From LMUY01 sp964244585 (GTDB lineage: Bacteria > Pseudomonadota > Alphaproteobacteria > Acetobacterales > Acetobacteraceae): a stretch of DNA of 64,000 nt. The stretch spans positions 62,001 through 126,000 of the forward strand of contig CAXTJM010000005.1 of NCBI GenBank assembly GCA_964244585.1, in the 5' to 3' direction. Of this stretch, positions 16,954-26,017 are shown piece by piece. The notes beneath the pieces were generated by a model, which saw only the letters and a program-made list of their open reading frames with translations, ran no database searches and was not told the DNA's origin. A program made the translations under genes and the position numbers. The first letter of the stretch is position 1. Each line of letters begins with the position of its first letter.

Positions 16954-17091
16954 CTATGCGGCTTCGTCCTGCAACAGCCTGACCAGCTCATCCGGCAACG
17001 GCTCCCGCATGATGGCCGCATGTTGTTCGCGCAGGCATTGCCGAAGCCACAATTCGACGGCCTCCGTCTTCAATGGGCGTGAGACCGGCAT
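16954..17091 (-). CDS. NepR-like small ORF (possible anti-sigma factor)
   Basis: This is a 45-residue ORF, or 55 residues if the ATG at 17121 is used. The core WLRQCLREQHAAIMREPLP followed by DELVRLL resembles the NepR signature (a helix, then E-P-[VL]-P-[DE]-x-[FL]-x-x-LL). NepR proteins bind the ECF sigma factor EcfG and are released by PhyR in the alphaproteobacterial general stress response. The ATG at 17091 is favoured by GGAGG 6 bp upstream; the ATG at 17121 has none. No phyR or ecfG gene is in the window, so it would be an orphan or a second copy. The match is by eye over about 25 residues. It follows the SGNH-like gene by 95 bp on the same strand. Confidence 0.4.
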   Translation of the reverse strand: MPVSRPLKTEAVELWLRQCLREQHAAIMREPLPDELVRLLQDEAA

Positions 17092-17186
17092 CGGCGCCCT
17101 CCATGGCGATGAATTTTCCATGAAACGACAAGCACCACCGTCGAATGAGGTTCCCGGCCACGCCCTTGCAATTGCGTGAACCGGTA

Positions 17187-18011
17187 TCAGGACGGTGCGT
17201 GGGCAGCCGCGGTGATCATGTGCGCCAGGCTGGCGCCCAGGCAAGCATGCAAGGCCTCCACGGCCTTCAACCGCTGCCCCTTGGGCGTCCGTTCCAGATC
17301 GATCTGCCCCTCGTTGGCCCAATGGCGCATCAGGTCGAAGCGGTGGAACAGCATCACGCCAGGCTGCGCGGCGATCTGCTGCATGCTCCTGGTGTAAGGG
17401 TCCAGATCGGCGTTGGCGCGCAGAAAACGGCTGAATTGCGGGTCCACCAGGATCAGGTCCGCATCGGCGCTGGCGATCGTGGCCGCGCCATCCGCCAGCG
17501 TCTCGTAGAACGCGCTGGCCGGCATGTTGTGGACCGCCTCGACGGTGCCGGTCTGCCAGATCACCAACTGGTAATGATGCGCGGCTGTCTGGGTGTGAAG
17601 GATTTCGACCATCTCGGCCGCCGTCATGCCCCTGCCGCCCTTCACGTCGACTGCTACGTTGAGGCCGGGAACCGCCGTTCGCAGGTCCTGCGCCATCTGC
17701 AACGGGAACGCCGCCTCCGACGGGTTCGGCAACGTGCCGGTGCGCTGTCCCCCGCCCAGGCCCAGTGCCAGCCCCGTGACGGTCCCGGGCTGCAGCGACT
17801 CGGTAGGGCTGAACACGGTGGCGGAGCCGATCGTGAGCACGTCGAGCGTGCCGCCATCCTTCAGCACCGCGGCGACGTGCGGCATTGCCTGGATGTCGGC
17901 GGTCAGCTCGGGTGGCGCCGCACAGCTGTCGGCGGCGTCCGCCGGGCCCGTCAGGACCAGCAGCAACATTCCTGCTATGGCCGTCCACCGCCCGACAAAG
18001 GAGCCGTTCAT
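17187..18011 (-). CDS. Secreted SGNH-hydrolase-like protein with altered catalytic blocks
   Basis: This 274-residue precursor has a signal peptide (TAIAGMLLLVLTGPADA, cut before ADSC). The layout is that of the SGNH/GDSL fold: a first-block Ser in LTIGSATVFSP, a second region VDVKGGRGMTA, a third block WQTGTVEAVHN where G-x-N-D is expected, and LVDPQFSRFL near the C-terminal third. The Asn/Asp of the third block are replaced, so activity is uncertain. It starts 16 bp after the OpgC gene on the same strand, which suggests a joint role in modifying a periplasmic glucan or other glycan. A GTG at 18014 is an alternative start one codon upstream. Confidence 0.65.
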   Translation of the reverse strand: MNGSFVGRWTAIAGMLLLVLTGPADAADSCAAPPELTADIQAMPHVAAVLKDGGTLDVLTIGSATVFSPTESLQPGTVTGLALGLGGGQRTGTLPNPSEAAFPLQMAQDLRTAVPGLNVAVDVKGGRGMTAAEMVEILHTQTAAHHYQLVIWQTGTVEAVHNMPASAFYETLADGAATIASADADLILVDPQFSRFLRANADLDPYTRSMQQIAAQPGVMLFHRFDLMRHWANEGQIDLERTPKGQRLKAVEALHACLGASLAHMITAAAHAPS

Positions 18012-18027
18012 CACGGCCCCGTGGTTA

Positions 18028-19161
18028 TCAGGGCGTCACTCCGCCGGCAAGGCGCTGGGGCGCCGGGCGCCCCTTCTCGCGGTAATAGGCCGCCAAGGCG
18101 CCGACCCCGACCAGCAAGCCCGCGCCTACCAGGTTCACCGGTATTTGTATCCACCATCCATCCAACTCCTCCATGACGGACCGGCCCATGAACGACAGGA
18201 ATATTCCCGCGCAGAACACGGGCAAGGAATGTTGGCCGCACAGCACGAAGGGCGCGGCCCAGCGCGACGACATCCACCGCGCGGATGGCGGCACCCAGCG
18301 CGACACCACCCAGGCGAAGGCGAGGATGGACATCAGCCGGAACGGGTGCAGGCCACCCTTGTCGACCGACCACAACACACGGGCCACCCGCGCGGGAAGA
18401 TAGGCCGTCAGCTCCGGATGGTCACCCAGGCCAAGTTGCAGGACGGCACCGAACAGGATCATCAGCCCGCTCAGCCCGTCCATCAGCAACGTCACCCGGC
18501 GGCTCGGCGTGTCTGGGGGCAAATAGGCCATGATGGCGCCGAGCATGAACAGCAACTGCCAGGTGAGCGGGTTGAAATACCACCCCTCTCCGGTGATCGA
18601 CGGCAGGTTCAATCCGAACAGCCGCGCGCTGGCGTATAGCGCGAAGGACAGGAACGCCAGCACCTGGGGCCAGCGCAGCAACGGCAGGACGACGGCGAAC
18701 AGGACCAGCAGCGCCACGTACATGGGCAGGATGTCGAGGTAGGCAGGCTGGAAGTGCAGCAGCAGCGCCTCCAGCATGGCGCGATACGGTTCTTCCCCCA
18801 GGACGTCGAGATGGATCTCGTCCAGGTAGTCCGCGCGGTCGAACGTGGTCGCGGAATAGGCGACCTGGGCGGCGAACACCACGAAGAGGAAGATGTGGGC
18901 GATATAGAGCGTCCAGGCCCGCTTCAGCGTGTCCGCCGCGGCGAACACCCAGCCGTTCCGGTCCATCGAGCGGCCATAGGCCAGTCCGGCGCCGAACCCG
19001 GCCAGGAAGACGAACACCTCCGCGGAATCGCAAAGGGCGAAGTTGCGGAGGCTGAACTGGTTGATCCAATTGGCCGGGATGTGGTCGGTGAAGATCCACC
19101 AGAGGGCGAGGCCGCGGAAGAAATCCACCCGCATGTCGCGGCCAGCACGTATCAGTCGCAT
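18028..19161 (-). CDS. opgC: OpgC-type membrane acyltransferase
   Basis: This 377-residue protein has about ten membrane helices. It opens RVDFFRGLALWWIFTDHIP, the OpgC/acyltransferase-3-like start with the conserved His in TDHIP, followed by NFALCDSAEVFVFLAGFGAG. OpgC proteins succinylate osmoregulated periplasmic glucans; related membrane transferases act on other polysaccharides. No opgG/opgH glucan synthesis genes are in view. It pairs with the SGNH-like gene downstream, an association suggesting acyl transfer across the membrane followed by placement or removal outside. The start at 19161 (MRLIRAGRDM) is used; M10 is an alternative. Confidence 0.85.
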   Translation of the reverse strand: MRLIRAGRDMRVDFFRGLALWWIFTDHIPANWINQFSLRNFALCDSAEVFVFLAGFGAGLAYGRSMDRNGWVFAAADTLKRAWTLYIAHIFLFVVFAAQVAYSATTFDRADYLDEIHLDVLGEEPYRAMLEALLLHFQPAYLDILPMYVALLVLFAVVLPLLRWPQVLAFLSFALYASARLFGLNLPSITGEGWYFNPLTWQLLFMLGAIMAYLPPDTPSRRVTLLMDGLSGLMILFGAVLQLGLGDHPELTAYLPARVARVLWSVDKGGLHPFRLMSILAFAWVVSRWVPPSARWMSSRWAAPFVLCGQHSLPVFCAGIFLSFMGRSVMEELDGWWIQIPVNLVGAGLLVGVGALAAYYREKGRPAPQRLAGGVTP

Positions 19162-19223
19162 GCTGCCCCTCCGGCCCTCGCGCGATCCTCATAAGGGCGC
19201 CAAAGGGTTCGGCGCAAGCACGC

Positions 19224-19991
19224 CTAGGCGAGCAGCCCCGCGGCCAGCCGCTCCACATCCTGCGCGGCGTGGCTGTTGGGATGGCGCACCTGCAGCAGCA
19301 TCTGCCGACGGATCGCGTCGCGGACATGGTCATCCCTGCGGATGACGCCTGCCAAGGGGGGCTTGCGGCCCAGGAAATTGGCGCTGGCACGGGACAGGGT
19401 GGCATAGGTCCGTTCGGCCGCGGCCTTGCTGCTGGCCTGGTTCACGACCACCCGCACGTCGCCGCCGGGCCGGTCGGCATTTGCCAGCTTCAGCACGGCA
19501 TAGGCGTCGGTCAGGCTCGTCGGCTCCTCCGTGGCGACCACCAGTAGGGTGTCCGCGAAGGCCGCCATGCGACGGACGGAGCGGTCAAGCCCGGCCCCCA
19601 GGTCGAGCACGATGTCGCTCACCGTGGTCTCGGCGGCAAGGGCGGCCAGCACCCGGTCCAGCGCCGCAGGATCGAGCGTGGACAATGCCCCCGAGCCCGA
19701 CCGCCCGGCCAGGACGGCGAAGCCGCCCGCCGGATACAGTGCCGCGCATGCGGCCACGCTGCGCCGCCCGGCGACGACGGCAGCTAGGTCGTGCTCGGGC
19801 ATGATGCCCAGTTGGATGTCGACGTTGGCGAGCCCGAGGTCGCCGTCGAACAGCAACACCCTGCGTCCGGCCTGCACCAGCGCGCGCGACAGGGTCACGG
19901 CCAGCCAGGTCTTGCCGACGCCGCCCTTGCCCGAGGCGACTGCCAGCAGGCGGGGCCGATGATGGGGGGAGGCGGCAACGGACGCGCTCAT
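19224..19991 (-). CDS. flhG: MinD-like ATPase FlhG (YlxH/FleN)
   Basis: This 255-residue SIMIBI ATPase has deviant Walker A AVASGKGGVGKTWLAV, the switch motif LLFDGDLGLANVDIQLG and Walker B-like DIVLDLGAGLDRS. FlhG regulates flagellar number by controlling FlhF and FliM/FliN-related assembly. The identification rests on the flhF-like gene that ends inside it: the ATG here and that stop share ATGA. The DLGLANVD motif is the FlhG/FleN form. No other flagellar gene is present in the window. A generic MinD role is possible but less likely given the partner. Confidence 0.85.
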   Translation of the reverse strand: MSASVAASPHHRPRLLAVASGKGGVGKTWLAVTLSRALVQAGRRVLLFDGDLGLANVDIQLGIMPEHDLAAVVAGRRSVAACAALYPAGGFAVLAGRSGSGALSTLDPAALDRVLAALAAETTVSDIVLDLGAGLDRSVRRMAAFADTLLVVATEEPTSLTDAYAVLKLANADRPGGDVRVVVNQASSKAAAERTYATLSRASANFLGRKPPLAGVIRRDDHVRDAIRRQMLLQVRHPNSHAAQDVERLAAGLLA

Positions 19992-20908
19992 GTCTGCAAC
20001 TCCGCGGACAACGCTTTGGGACGGGGGGCGCAGCTGCGGGACAGGCGGTCGGCCAGCAACCCGGGCGTGAGCGCCTCCAGCCCGTCGGCGGCGCCGGAGC
20101 CGATCCCCGCCTCGGTGAGCGTGAGCTTGCCGGCATCGGCGGCGGCAAGCAGGCCGCCCACGCGCCGCGCCAGGTCCAACCGCGTGCCGACGAGCAGGGT
20201 GGCGCCGGAGGACGCGAAGGCGGCGGCGAGGTCGGCCGATTCGGCCGGATCCATTCCGGCGGGCAGCACCAAGGCTGTCGCGGCGTTGGCGGTGACGGCC
20301 AGCCCGGCCACTTCGTCGTTCTGCGCCGGGTCGAACGGATCGGTTCCGGGTGCGTCGATCAGCACCGGGGCGCCAGGCTGGCGGCGCATGAGCGCGCGCG
20401 CCAGGGTGGCGGGATGGCTGGCCACGATCAGGGTTAGGCCAAGCAGGCGGGTGAAGGCGGCAAGCTGCTCGGTCGCACCCGCCCGGCGGCCATCGGTGGT
20501 GATGATCAGCGGTGGCTGGCTGCCCGCCATGACGAGGCGGGTGGCGAGGCGTGCGACCGTCAAGGTCTTGCCGGCACCGGGCGGCCCGGCCAGCAGCAGG
20601 GGCTGCGGCGAGTCCGCCTCCGGTAACAGGGGGCCGAAGCGCAGCACCTTCGACAACGCAGCGTCCAGCTTCCCGGCCGCGAGCTTTTCCGCCAGACGCG
20701 GCGGCACGCCATGCCAGGCGAGCAGTCGCTCCCGCTCCGGGTCGGGCAGCGGCGCGGGCGGCACATCGTCCGGGTCCAGCGCGGCGGTGAGTTCCACCCC
20801 GTCCGCCACGCGGCGGGTCGCGAGGATCAACGCATCGAGGCCCAATTCGGCGCGGACGCGGGCCATCGCTTCCGTCACGCCAGGAGCCCGATAAAGCTTC
20901 AACCGCAT
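19988..20908 (-). CDS. flhF: SRP-type GTPase FlhF
   Basis: This 306-residue protein starts MRLKLYRAPGVTEAMARVRA, the usual FlhF N-terminus. It has a linker and an SRP54-like NG domain: G1 LLLAGPPGAGKTLTVARL, a D-A-P-G third motif in VLIDAPGTDPF, and a T-x-L-D fourth motif in LVGTRLDLARRVG. FlhF marks the pole for flagellar assembly. The protein is shorter than many FlhF (around 400 residues), mainly in the basic region between N-terminus and NG domain. It lies directly upstream of flhG (4-bp overlap), but no flhA or fli gene precedes it; lexA does. The spacer before the start contains an AT-rich patch (20936-20951) that could hold its promoter. Confidence 0.85.
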   Translation of the reverse strand: MRLKLYRAPGVTEAMARVRAELGLDALILATRRVADGVELTAALDPDDVPPAPLPDPERERLLAWHGVPPRLAEKLAAGKLDAALSKVLRFGPLLPEADSPQPLLLAGPPGAGKTLTVARLATRLVMAGSQPPLIITTDGRRAGATEQLAAFTRLLGLTLIVASHPATLARALMRRQPGAPVLIDAPGTDPFDPAQNDEVAGLAVTANAATALVLPAGMDPAESADLAAAFASSGATLLVGTRLDLARRVGGLLAAADAGKLTLTEAGIGSGAADGLEALTPGLLADRLSRSCAPRPKALSAELQT

Positions 20909-21041
20909 GCGACCGAGATTACCGGCGCGGAAGTTGCTAAAATATTAACGCCTGATGTCGTGACCGCCCGTGCGTGAAGCGCGTGCCATCCTATTGGAGA
21001 CGTTCGGCACCATCGTCGGGCGGCGCAGCAGCCTGATTGCG

Positions 21042-21067
21042 GAGCTTGCGGCGTTCGGCGCAAGCTC
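21042..21067. terminator. Hairpin downstream of lexA
   Basis: GAGCTTGCG (21042-21050) pairs perfectly with CGCAAGCTC (21059-21067), loop of 8 nt. It lies 20 bp past the lexA stop and 130 bp before flhF on the same strand. There is no T-run, so this is a candidate terminator or processing hairpin. Confidence 0.4.
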
Positions 21068-21087
21068 GCCGGCCGTCTGGAAAAGCC

Positions 21088-21792
21088 TCAGTAGCGGCGC
21101 AGCAAGCCGACCAGCCGGCCCTGCACCTTCACCCGGTCGGCCGGGAAGATCCGCACCTCGTATTTGGGATTGGCCGGCTCCAGCACGATGGTGCTGCCGC
21201 GGCGGCGCAGGCGCTTCAGCGTGACCTCCGACTCGTCGACCATGGCGACCACGATCTGGCCGTTCTCGGCCGTCTCCCCCTTGCGGATGATCACGGTGTC
21301 GGTGTCGAGGATCCCGGCGTCGATCATCGAATCGCCGGCAACCTCCAGCGCGTAATGCTCCCCATTGCCCAGCATCGCCATGGGAACCTCGATCTGGCTG
21401 CCGCCGTCGCGCAGCGCCTCGATCGGCTGGCCCGCAGCGATCCGGCCATAGAGCGGCAACTGCACCGCGGCAGCCTCCCCGGCCGCGCGGACGCCCGCCA
21501 ACCGGTTGCTGCCGAAGTCACCGCGTATCACGTTGGGAGCGAAGGCCGGTGACTCGGTGCGGATCGGCTCCGTCGCCTTGTCCGGCAGCCGCACGACTTC
21601 CAGTGCGCGTGCCCGGTGATGATGGCGTCGGAGAAAGCCGCGCTCCTCCAATGCGGAGATCAACCGATGAATGCCGGATTTCGAGCGGAGGCTCAGCGCG
21701 TCCTTCATTTCCTCGAACGATGGCGAGAACCCGGTGCTGCGCAGATGGTGGTCGATGAAAATCAGCAACTCATGCTGCTTGCGCGTCAACAT
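21088..21792 (-). CDS. lexA: LexA repressor
   Basis: This SOS repressor has 234 residues. The winged HTH is at the N-terminus (MLTRKQHELLIFIDHH, then FSPSFEEMKDALSLRSKSGI). The cleavage site lies in LYGRIAAGQPIEAL (Ala-Gly). The self-cleavage dyad is Ser in VAGDSMIDAGI and Lys in EVTLKRLRRRG. All parts needed for RecA-induced autolysis are present. The ATG at 21792 is the family start; seven extra codons upstream are not expected to be used. An alphaproteobacterial LexA box overlaps its promoter, so it should repress itself. It follows moeA on the same strand, an order often seen in alphaproteobacteria. Confidence 0.96.
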   Translation of the reverse strand: MLTRKQHELLIFIDHHLRSTGFSPSFEEMKDALSLRSKSGIHRLISALEERGFLRRHHHRARALEVVRLPDKATEPIRTESPAFAPNVIRGDFGSNRLAGVRAAGEAAAVQLPLYGRIAAGQPIEALRDGGSQIEVPMAMLGNGEHYALEVAGDSMIDAGILDTDTVIIRKGETAENGQIVVAMVDESEVTLKRLRRRGSTIVLEPANPKYEVRIFPADRVKVQGRLVGLLRRY

Positions 21793-21831
21793 CGCAGGAC
21801 TCCGCGGGAACAAACTGGCAACCGTCCTCGC

Positions 21832-21861
21832 GTTCTACGTTGGTTCGCGCGATCCCGTCAA
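21832..21861 (-). promoter_or_regulatory. lexA promoter with LexA (SOS) box
   Basis: GTTC-TACGTTG-GTTC at 21832-21846 is an exact match to the alphaproteobacterial SOS box GTTC-N7-GTTC (read GAAC-N7-GAAC on the lexA strand). On the minus strand TTGACG (21861-21856) and TAGAAC (21837-21832) are spaced by 18 bp, so the box covers the -10 element. It is 40 bp upstream of the lexA ATG. Confidence 0.85.
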
Positions 21862-21866
21862 GCAGG

Positions 21867-23072
21867 CTATAGGCCGAGGCTGTCCAGCCGGATCACCTCG
21901 ACCTCGGCTCCTGCCGGCACCGCCAGGGCATGCGCCGCGCGGAGGACCAGGCAGTCGGCGCTGGCGAGCAGGCTCAGCATGCCCGAATCCTGCCGCGGGA
22001 ACGGCGTTACGACCAGCAGGCCGTTCGGCCCGGTCGCCAACTTTGCCCGCAGGTGGTCCGCGCGCCCGTCGTTCTGCTCCAGCGCGACATCCAGGATGGC
22101 GCGCTCGGTTCGCGGGGCGGCGGCAGGCAGTCCTCCCAGGACATCCAGCGATGGCAAGAGGAACAGCGCGGCGCAGATCAAGGCCGACACCGGGTTGCCG
22201 GGCAGCCCCAACACCGGCGTATCCGCCACGCGCCCGGCGATCAGTGGCTTGCCGGGCCGCATGGCGATCTTCCAGAAATCAAGCTCGAAGCCACGCTCCG
22301 CCAGGGCCGCCTGCACCAGGTCATGCTCGCCGACGCTGGCGCCGCCCGTGGTCACAAGCATCTCGACGCCACCCAATCCATCGACCGTGGCGGCGATGGC
22401 GGCGCGGTCGTCCGGCGCCACCGGCAGCACCACCGGCTCGCCTCCGCCAGCCCGGATCAGCGCCGCGATGGCGTGCGAGTTGGAGCTGACGATGCCGCCC
22501 GGCACAATGGGTTCGCCCGGCATCGCGATCTCGTCCCCCGTCGCCAGGATGGCAATGCGGGGACGCCGATGTACCGCCAGCCAAGGATGGTTGGCTGCCG
22601 CGGCCAAGCCGATATCGCGGGCACCCAGGCGCCGGCCAGGCCGCAGCAGGATGTCGCCCTTGGCGAAGTCCTGTCCCGCTCGGCGGATATGACGGGCCGG
22701 CGTGCAAGCCTCCCGAACCACGACGGCGTCACCCTCGCGGACGGCATCTTCCTGCAACAGGATGCAATCCGCACCGGCCGGGACGACGCTGCCGGTGAAC
22801 AGCCGCACGGCCTGCCCGGGCTCGACCTCACCCATGAACGGGTGCCCTGCGGGAGCGGACCCCACGACCTGCAACCGTGCGCCGAGGCTGCCGTCCGCGG
22901 CGCGCAGGGCGTAGCCGTCCATGGCGGACACGTCGGCCGGGGGCTGGGTCAACCGGGCCGCCACCGGCGCCGCGAGCACCCTGCCCCAGGCCTGCGCCAA
23001 GGCCACGGTTTCGGCGGGCGTGGGCCGCAGCGGCCCGAGGATGCGCGCACGCGCTTCGGCGACGCTGATCAT
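21867..23072 (-). CDS. moeA: Molybdopterin molybdenumtransferase MoeA
   Basis: MoeA inserts molybdate into adenylated molybdopterin. The 401-residue protein starts MISVAEARARILG and has SAMDGYALRAADG, the MPT-binding TGDEIAMPGEP, SSNSHAIAALIRAGGGE, the active TTGGASVGEHDLV and PVSALICAALFLLPSL before the C-terminal beta-barrel. The order and length are typical. Its ATG overlaps the moaC stop by 4 bp (ATGA). The operon trpG-trpD-trpC-moaC-moeA places it directly before lexA. It is functionally related to the molybdate uptake genes 8 kb away but not co-transcribed with them. Confidence 0.95.
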   Translation of the reverse strand: MISVAEARARILGPLRPTPAETVALAQAWGRVLAAPVAARLTQPPADVSAMDGYALRAADGSLGARLQVVGSAPAGHPFMGEVEPGQAVRLFTGSVVPAGADCILLQEDAVREGDAVVVREACTPARHIRRAGQDFAKGDILLRPGRRLGARDIGLAAAANHPWLAVHRRPRIAILATGDEIAMPGEPIVPGGIVSSNSHAIAALIRAGGGEPVVLPVAPDDRAAIAATVDGLGGVEMLVTTGGASVGEHDLVQAALAERGFELDFWKIAMRPGKPLIAGRVADTPVLGLPGNPVSALICAALFLLPSLDVLGGLPAAAPRTERAILDVALEQNDGRADHLRAKLATGPNGLLVVTPFPRQDSGMLSLLASADCLVLRAAHALAVPAGAEVEVIRLDSLGL

Positions 23073-23536
23073 TCCTGCAGGAACTCGCCGGACTTGCCGC
23101 CATCCTTGTGGGTGACGCGCACATCCTCGATGCGCATGCCGCGATCCATCGCCTTGCACATGTCGTAGACGGTCAGCGCCGCCACGCTGGCGGCGGTCAG
23201 CGCCTCCATCTCAACGCCGGTCCGGCCGGTGGTGCGCACCGTGGCCACGATCTCCACCGCGCCGTCGCCGGGCGCGAGGTCGAGGCTGACGGCCGAGATC
23301 GGCAGCGGATGGCACAGCGGGATCAGCTCGGCCGTGCGCTTGGCCGCCATGATCCCGGCCAGCCGGGCCGTCCCGAGAACGTCGCCCTTCGCCGCCGTCC
23401 CCCCGGCCACCGTGGCCAGCGTCATGGCCTGCATGACCACGCGCGCCTTCGCGGTGGCGGTGCGCGCCGTCTCCGGCTTGGCGGACACGTCCACCATGAT
23501 GGCCCGGCCCGCAGCGTCGAAATGCGTGAGGCTCAC
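23069..23536 (-). CDS. moaC: Cyclic pyranopterin monophosphate synthase MoaC
   Basis: This 155-residue enzyme of molybdenum cofactor synthesis forms cPMP after MoaA. Conserved parts are LTHFDAAGRAIMVDVSAK, the KGDVLGTARLAGIMAAK segment, LIPLCHPLPIS, GVEMEALTAASVAALT and YDMCKAMDRGM, with the catalytic Asp and Lys residues in place. The start is GTG 23536, whose last two bases overlap the trpC stop (GTGA); no ATG is available, and the next residues SLTHF are the normal N-terminus. The open frame upstream is a shadow of trpC. moaA is not in the window. Confidence 0.95.
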   Translation of the reverse strand: MSLTHFDAAGRAIMVDVSAKPETARTATAKARVVMQAMTLATVAGGTAAKGDVLGTARLAGIMAAKRTAELIPLCHPLPISAVSLDLAPGDGAVEIVATVRTTGRTGVEMEALTAASVAALTVYDMCKAMDRGMRIEDVRVTHKDGGKSGEFLQE

Positions 23537-24351
23537 GGGGTGGCGCACGTGCCGAGCAGAGTGTGGACGGCCTTCTCCAGATCCGACTGGCGCAACAGGC
23601 TCTCCCCCACCAGCAGGCATTGCGCGCCCACCTGGCCCAGGCGATGCACGTCGTCGCGGTCGCGGATGCCGCTCTCGGTGATCAGCAAGCGGTCCGGCGG
23701 AACGAACGGCGCCAGGTCCGCCGTCGTCTGCAAATCGGTCTGCATCGTGCGGAGGTTGCGGTTGTTGACCCCGATCAACGGCGTCTGCAGCCCGAGCGCC
23801 CGGTCCAGCTCGCGCCGGTCGTGCACCTCGACCAGCACATCCATTTCCAGCGCGCGGGCGATGCCCTCCATCTCGACCGCCAGCGCGTCGGACACCGCGG
23901 CCATGATGATCAGCACGCAATCCGCCCCCATCGCGCGGCTTTCGTAGATCTGCCACGGGTCCACCATGAAGTCCTTGCGCAGCACCGGCAGGGTGCTGGC
24001 GAGGCGGACCGTCCGCAAATGGGACGGATCACCCTGAAAATAGCGACCGTTCGTCAACACCGACAGGCAGGTCGCGCCCGCATGCTGGTAGGCGCGGGCG
24101 ATCCCCGCCGGATCAAAATCGCCGCGGATCAGCCCGCCCGAGGGAGACGCTTTTTTCACCTCGGCGATCAAGCCGCAACGCTCTTCGGCCACGGCCTCCT
24201 TCAATGCGGCCGCGAAGCCGCGGGGAATGGCGTGCGCATCGTGGATCTTGCGGCGCAGCACCTCCATAGGCATGGCATGCCGCCGGTCCTGCACCTGGTG
24301 CATCGTGTCGGCGCAGATGCGCGCGAGCACGTCGGGCATGGCCTGGTCCAT
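23533..24351 (-). CDS. trpC: Indole-3-glycerol phosphate synthase
   Basis: This TIM-barrel enzyme closes the indole ring in tryptophan synthesis. The 272-residue protein shows LIAEVKKASPSGGLI with the catalytic Lys, AGATCLSVLTNGRYFQG, LPVLRKDFMVDPWQI, LVEVHDRRELDRAL and GVNNRNLRTM. The length is normal and the protein is monofunctional (no PRAI fusion). It lies 11 bp after trpD and overlaps moaC by 4 bp. An internal ATG at 24339 is an alternative start. LTNGRYF replaces the more common LTDxxxF; since the substrate-binding Lys and Glu are kept, I do not read this as loss of function. Confidence 0.95.
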   Translation of the reverse strand: MDQAMPDVLARICADTMHQVQDRRHAMPMEVLRRKIHDAHAIPRGFAAALKEAVAEERCGLIAEVKKASPSGGLIRGDFDPAGIARAYQHAGATCLSVLTNGRYFQGDPSHLRTVRLASTLPVLRKDFMVDPWQIYESRAMGADCVLIIMAAVSDALAVEMEGIARALEMDVLVEVHDRRELDRALGLQTPLIGVNNRNLRTMQTDLQTTADLAPFVPPDRLLITESGIRDRDDVHRLGQVGAQCLLVGESLLRQSDLEKAVHTLLGTCATP

Positions 24352-24362
24352 CGCCGTGTCTC

Positions 24363-25373
<1,011 letters not shown>

Positions 25374-25383
25374 CGGTGCTGGA

Positions 25384-25980
25384 TCAGGCGGCGAGCCGCG
25401 GGGCGTTGGCCCCGCGGGCGATGGCGAGGAAGTTGGCGGCGATGTCGCGCCCATGCTCGGAGGCGACGCTTTCCGGATGGAACTGCACGCCGAACAGCGG
25501 CAATGCGCGATGCCGCAACCCCATGACCAGGCCGTCCTCGGTCCAGGCAGTGACCTCCAGCGCCGGTGGCAGGCTGGAACGCTCGACGACCAGGCTGTGG
25601 TAGCGGGCGGCGTTGAATGGGCTGGGCAGGCCGGCGAAGATGTCGGTCCCGGCATGTTCCACCCGCCCGACCTTGCCATGCATGGGCATCGGCGCGCGCT
25701 GCACGACGCCACCGAATGCCTGCCCGATCGCCTGGTGGCCCAGGCACACGCCCAATATGGGCACCCGGCCGGCCGCGGCCTCGATCAACGGCAGGCAGAT
25801 GCCCGCCTCGTCCGGCGTGCAAGGCCCGGGTGACAGCACGATGGCCTCCGGCGCCAGGGCCATGGCATCCGCCACGCTCAGGGAATCGTTGCGGCGAACC
25901 TCGCAGGCCGCCCCGGCCTCGCCCAGCAGGTGGAACAGGTTGAAGGTGAAGCTGTCGTAATTGTCGATCAGCAAAATCAT
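25384..25980 (-). CDS. trpG: Anthranilate synthase component II (glutamine amidotransferase)
   Basis: This 198-residue class I amidotransferase supplies ammonia to TrpE. It begins MILLIDNYDSFTFNLFHLLG and carries LSPGPCTPDEAG, the nucleophile in LGVCLGHQAIGQAFG, VERSSLPPALEVTAW and the His-Glu pair in GVQFHPESVAS. trpE is not adjacent. The ATG at 25980 gives the standard N-terminus; an in-frame ATG 36 bp upstream would add 12 residues that do not fit. serA ends 38 bp upstream on the same strand and may share the transcript. Confidence 0.95.
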   Translation of the reverse strand: MILLIDNYDSFTFNLFHLLGEAGAACEVRRNDSLSVADAMALAPEAIVLSPGPCTPDEAGICLPLIEAAAGRVPILGVCLGHQAIGQAFGGVVQRAPMPMHGKVGRVEHAGTDIFAGLPSPFNAARYHSLVVERSSLPPALEVTAWTEDGLVMGLRHRALPLFGVQFHPESVASEHGRDIAANFLAIARGANAPRLAA

Positions 25981-26017
25981 GGCGGCTGTATCGCGCGCGT
26001 CCGCCGCCATGGTCAAT

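Noticed and set aside
20970..21224. Plus-strand 84-codon frame between flhF and lexA
   Set aside because: Overlaps the lexA 3' end, has no ribosome site or recognisable family.
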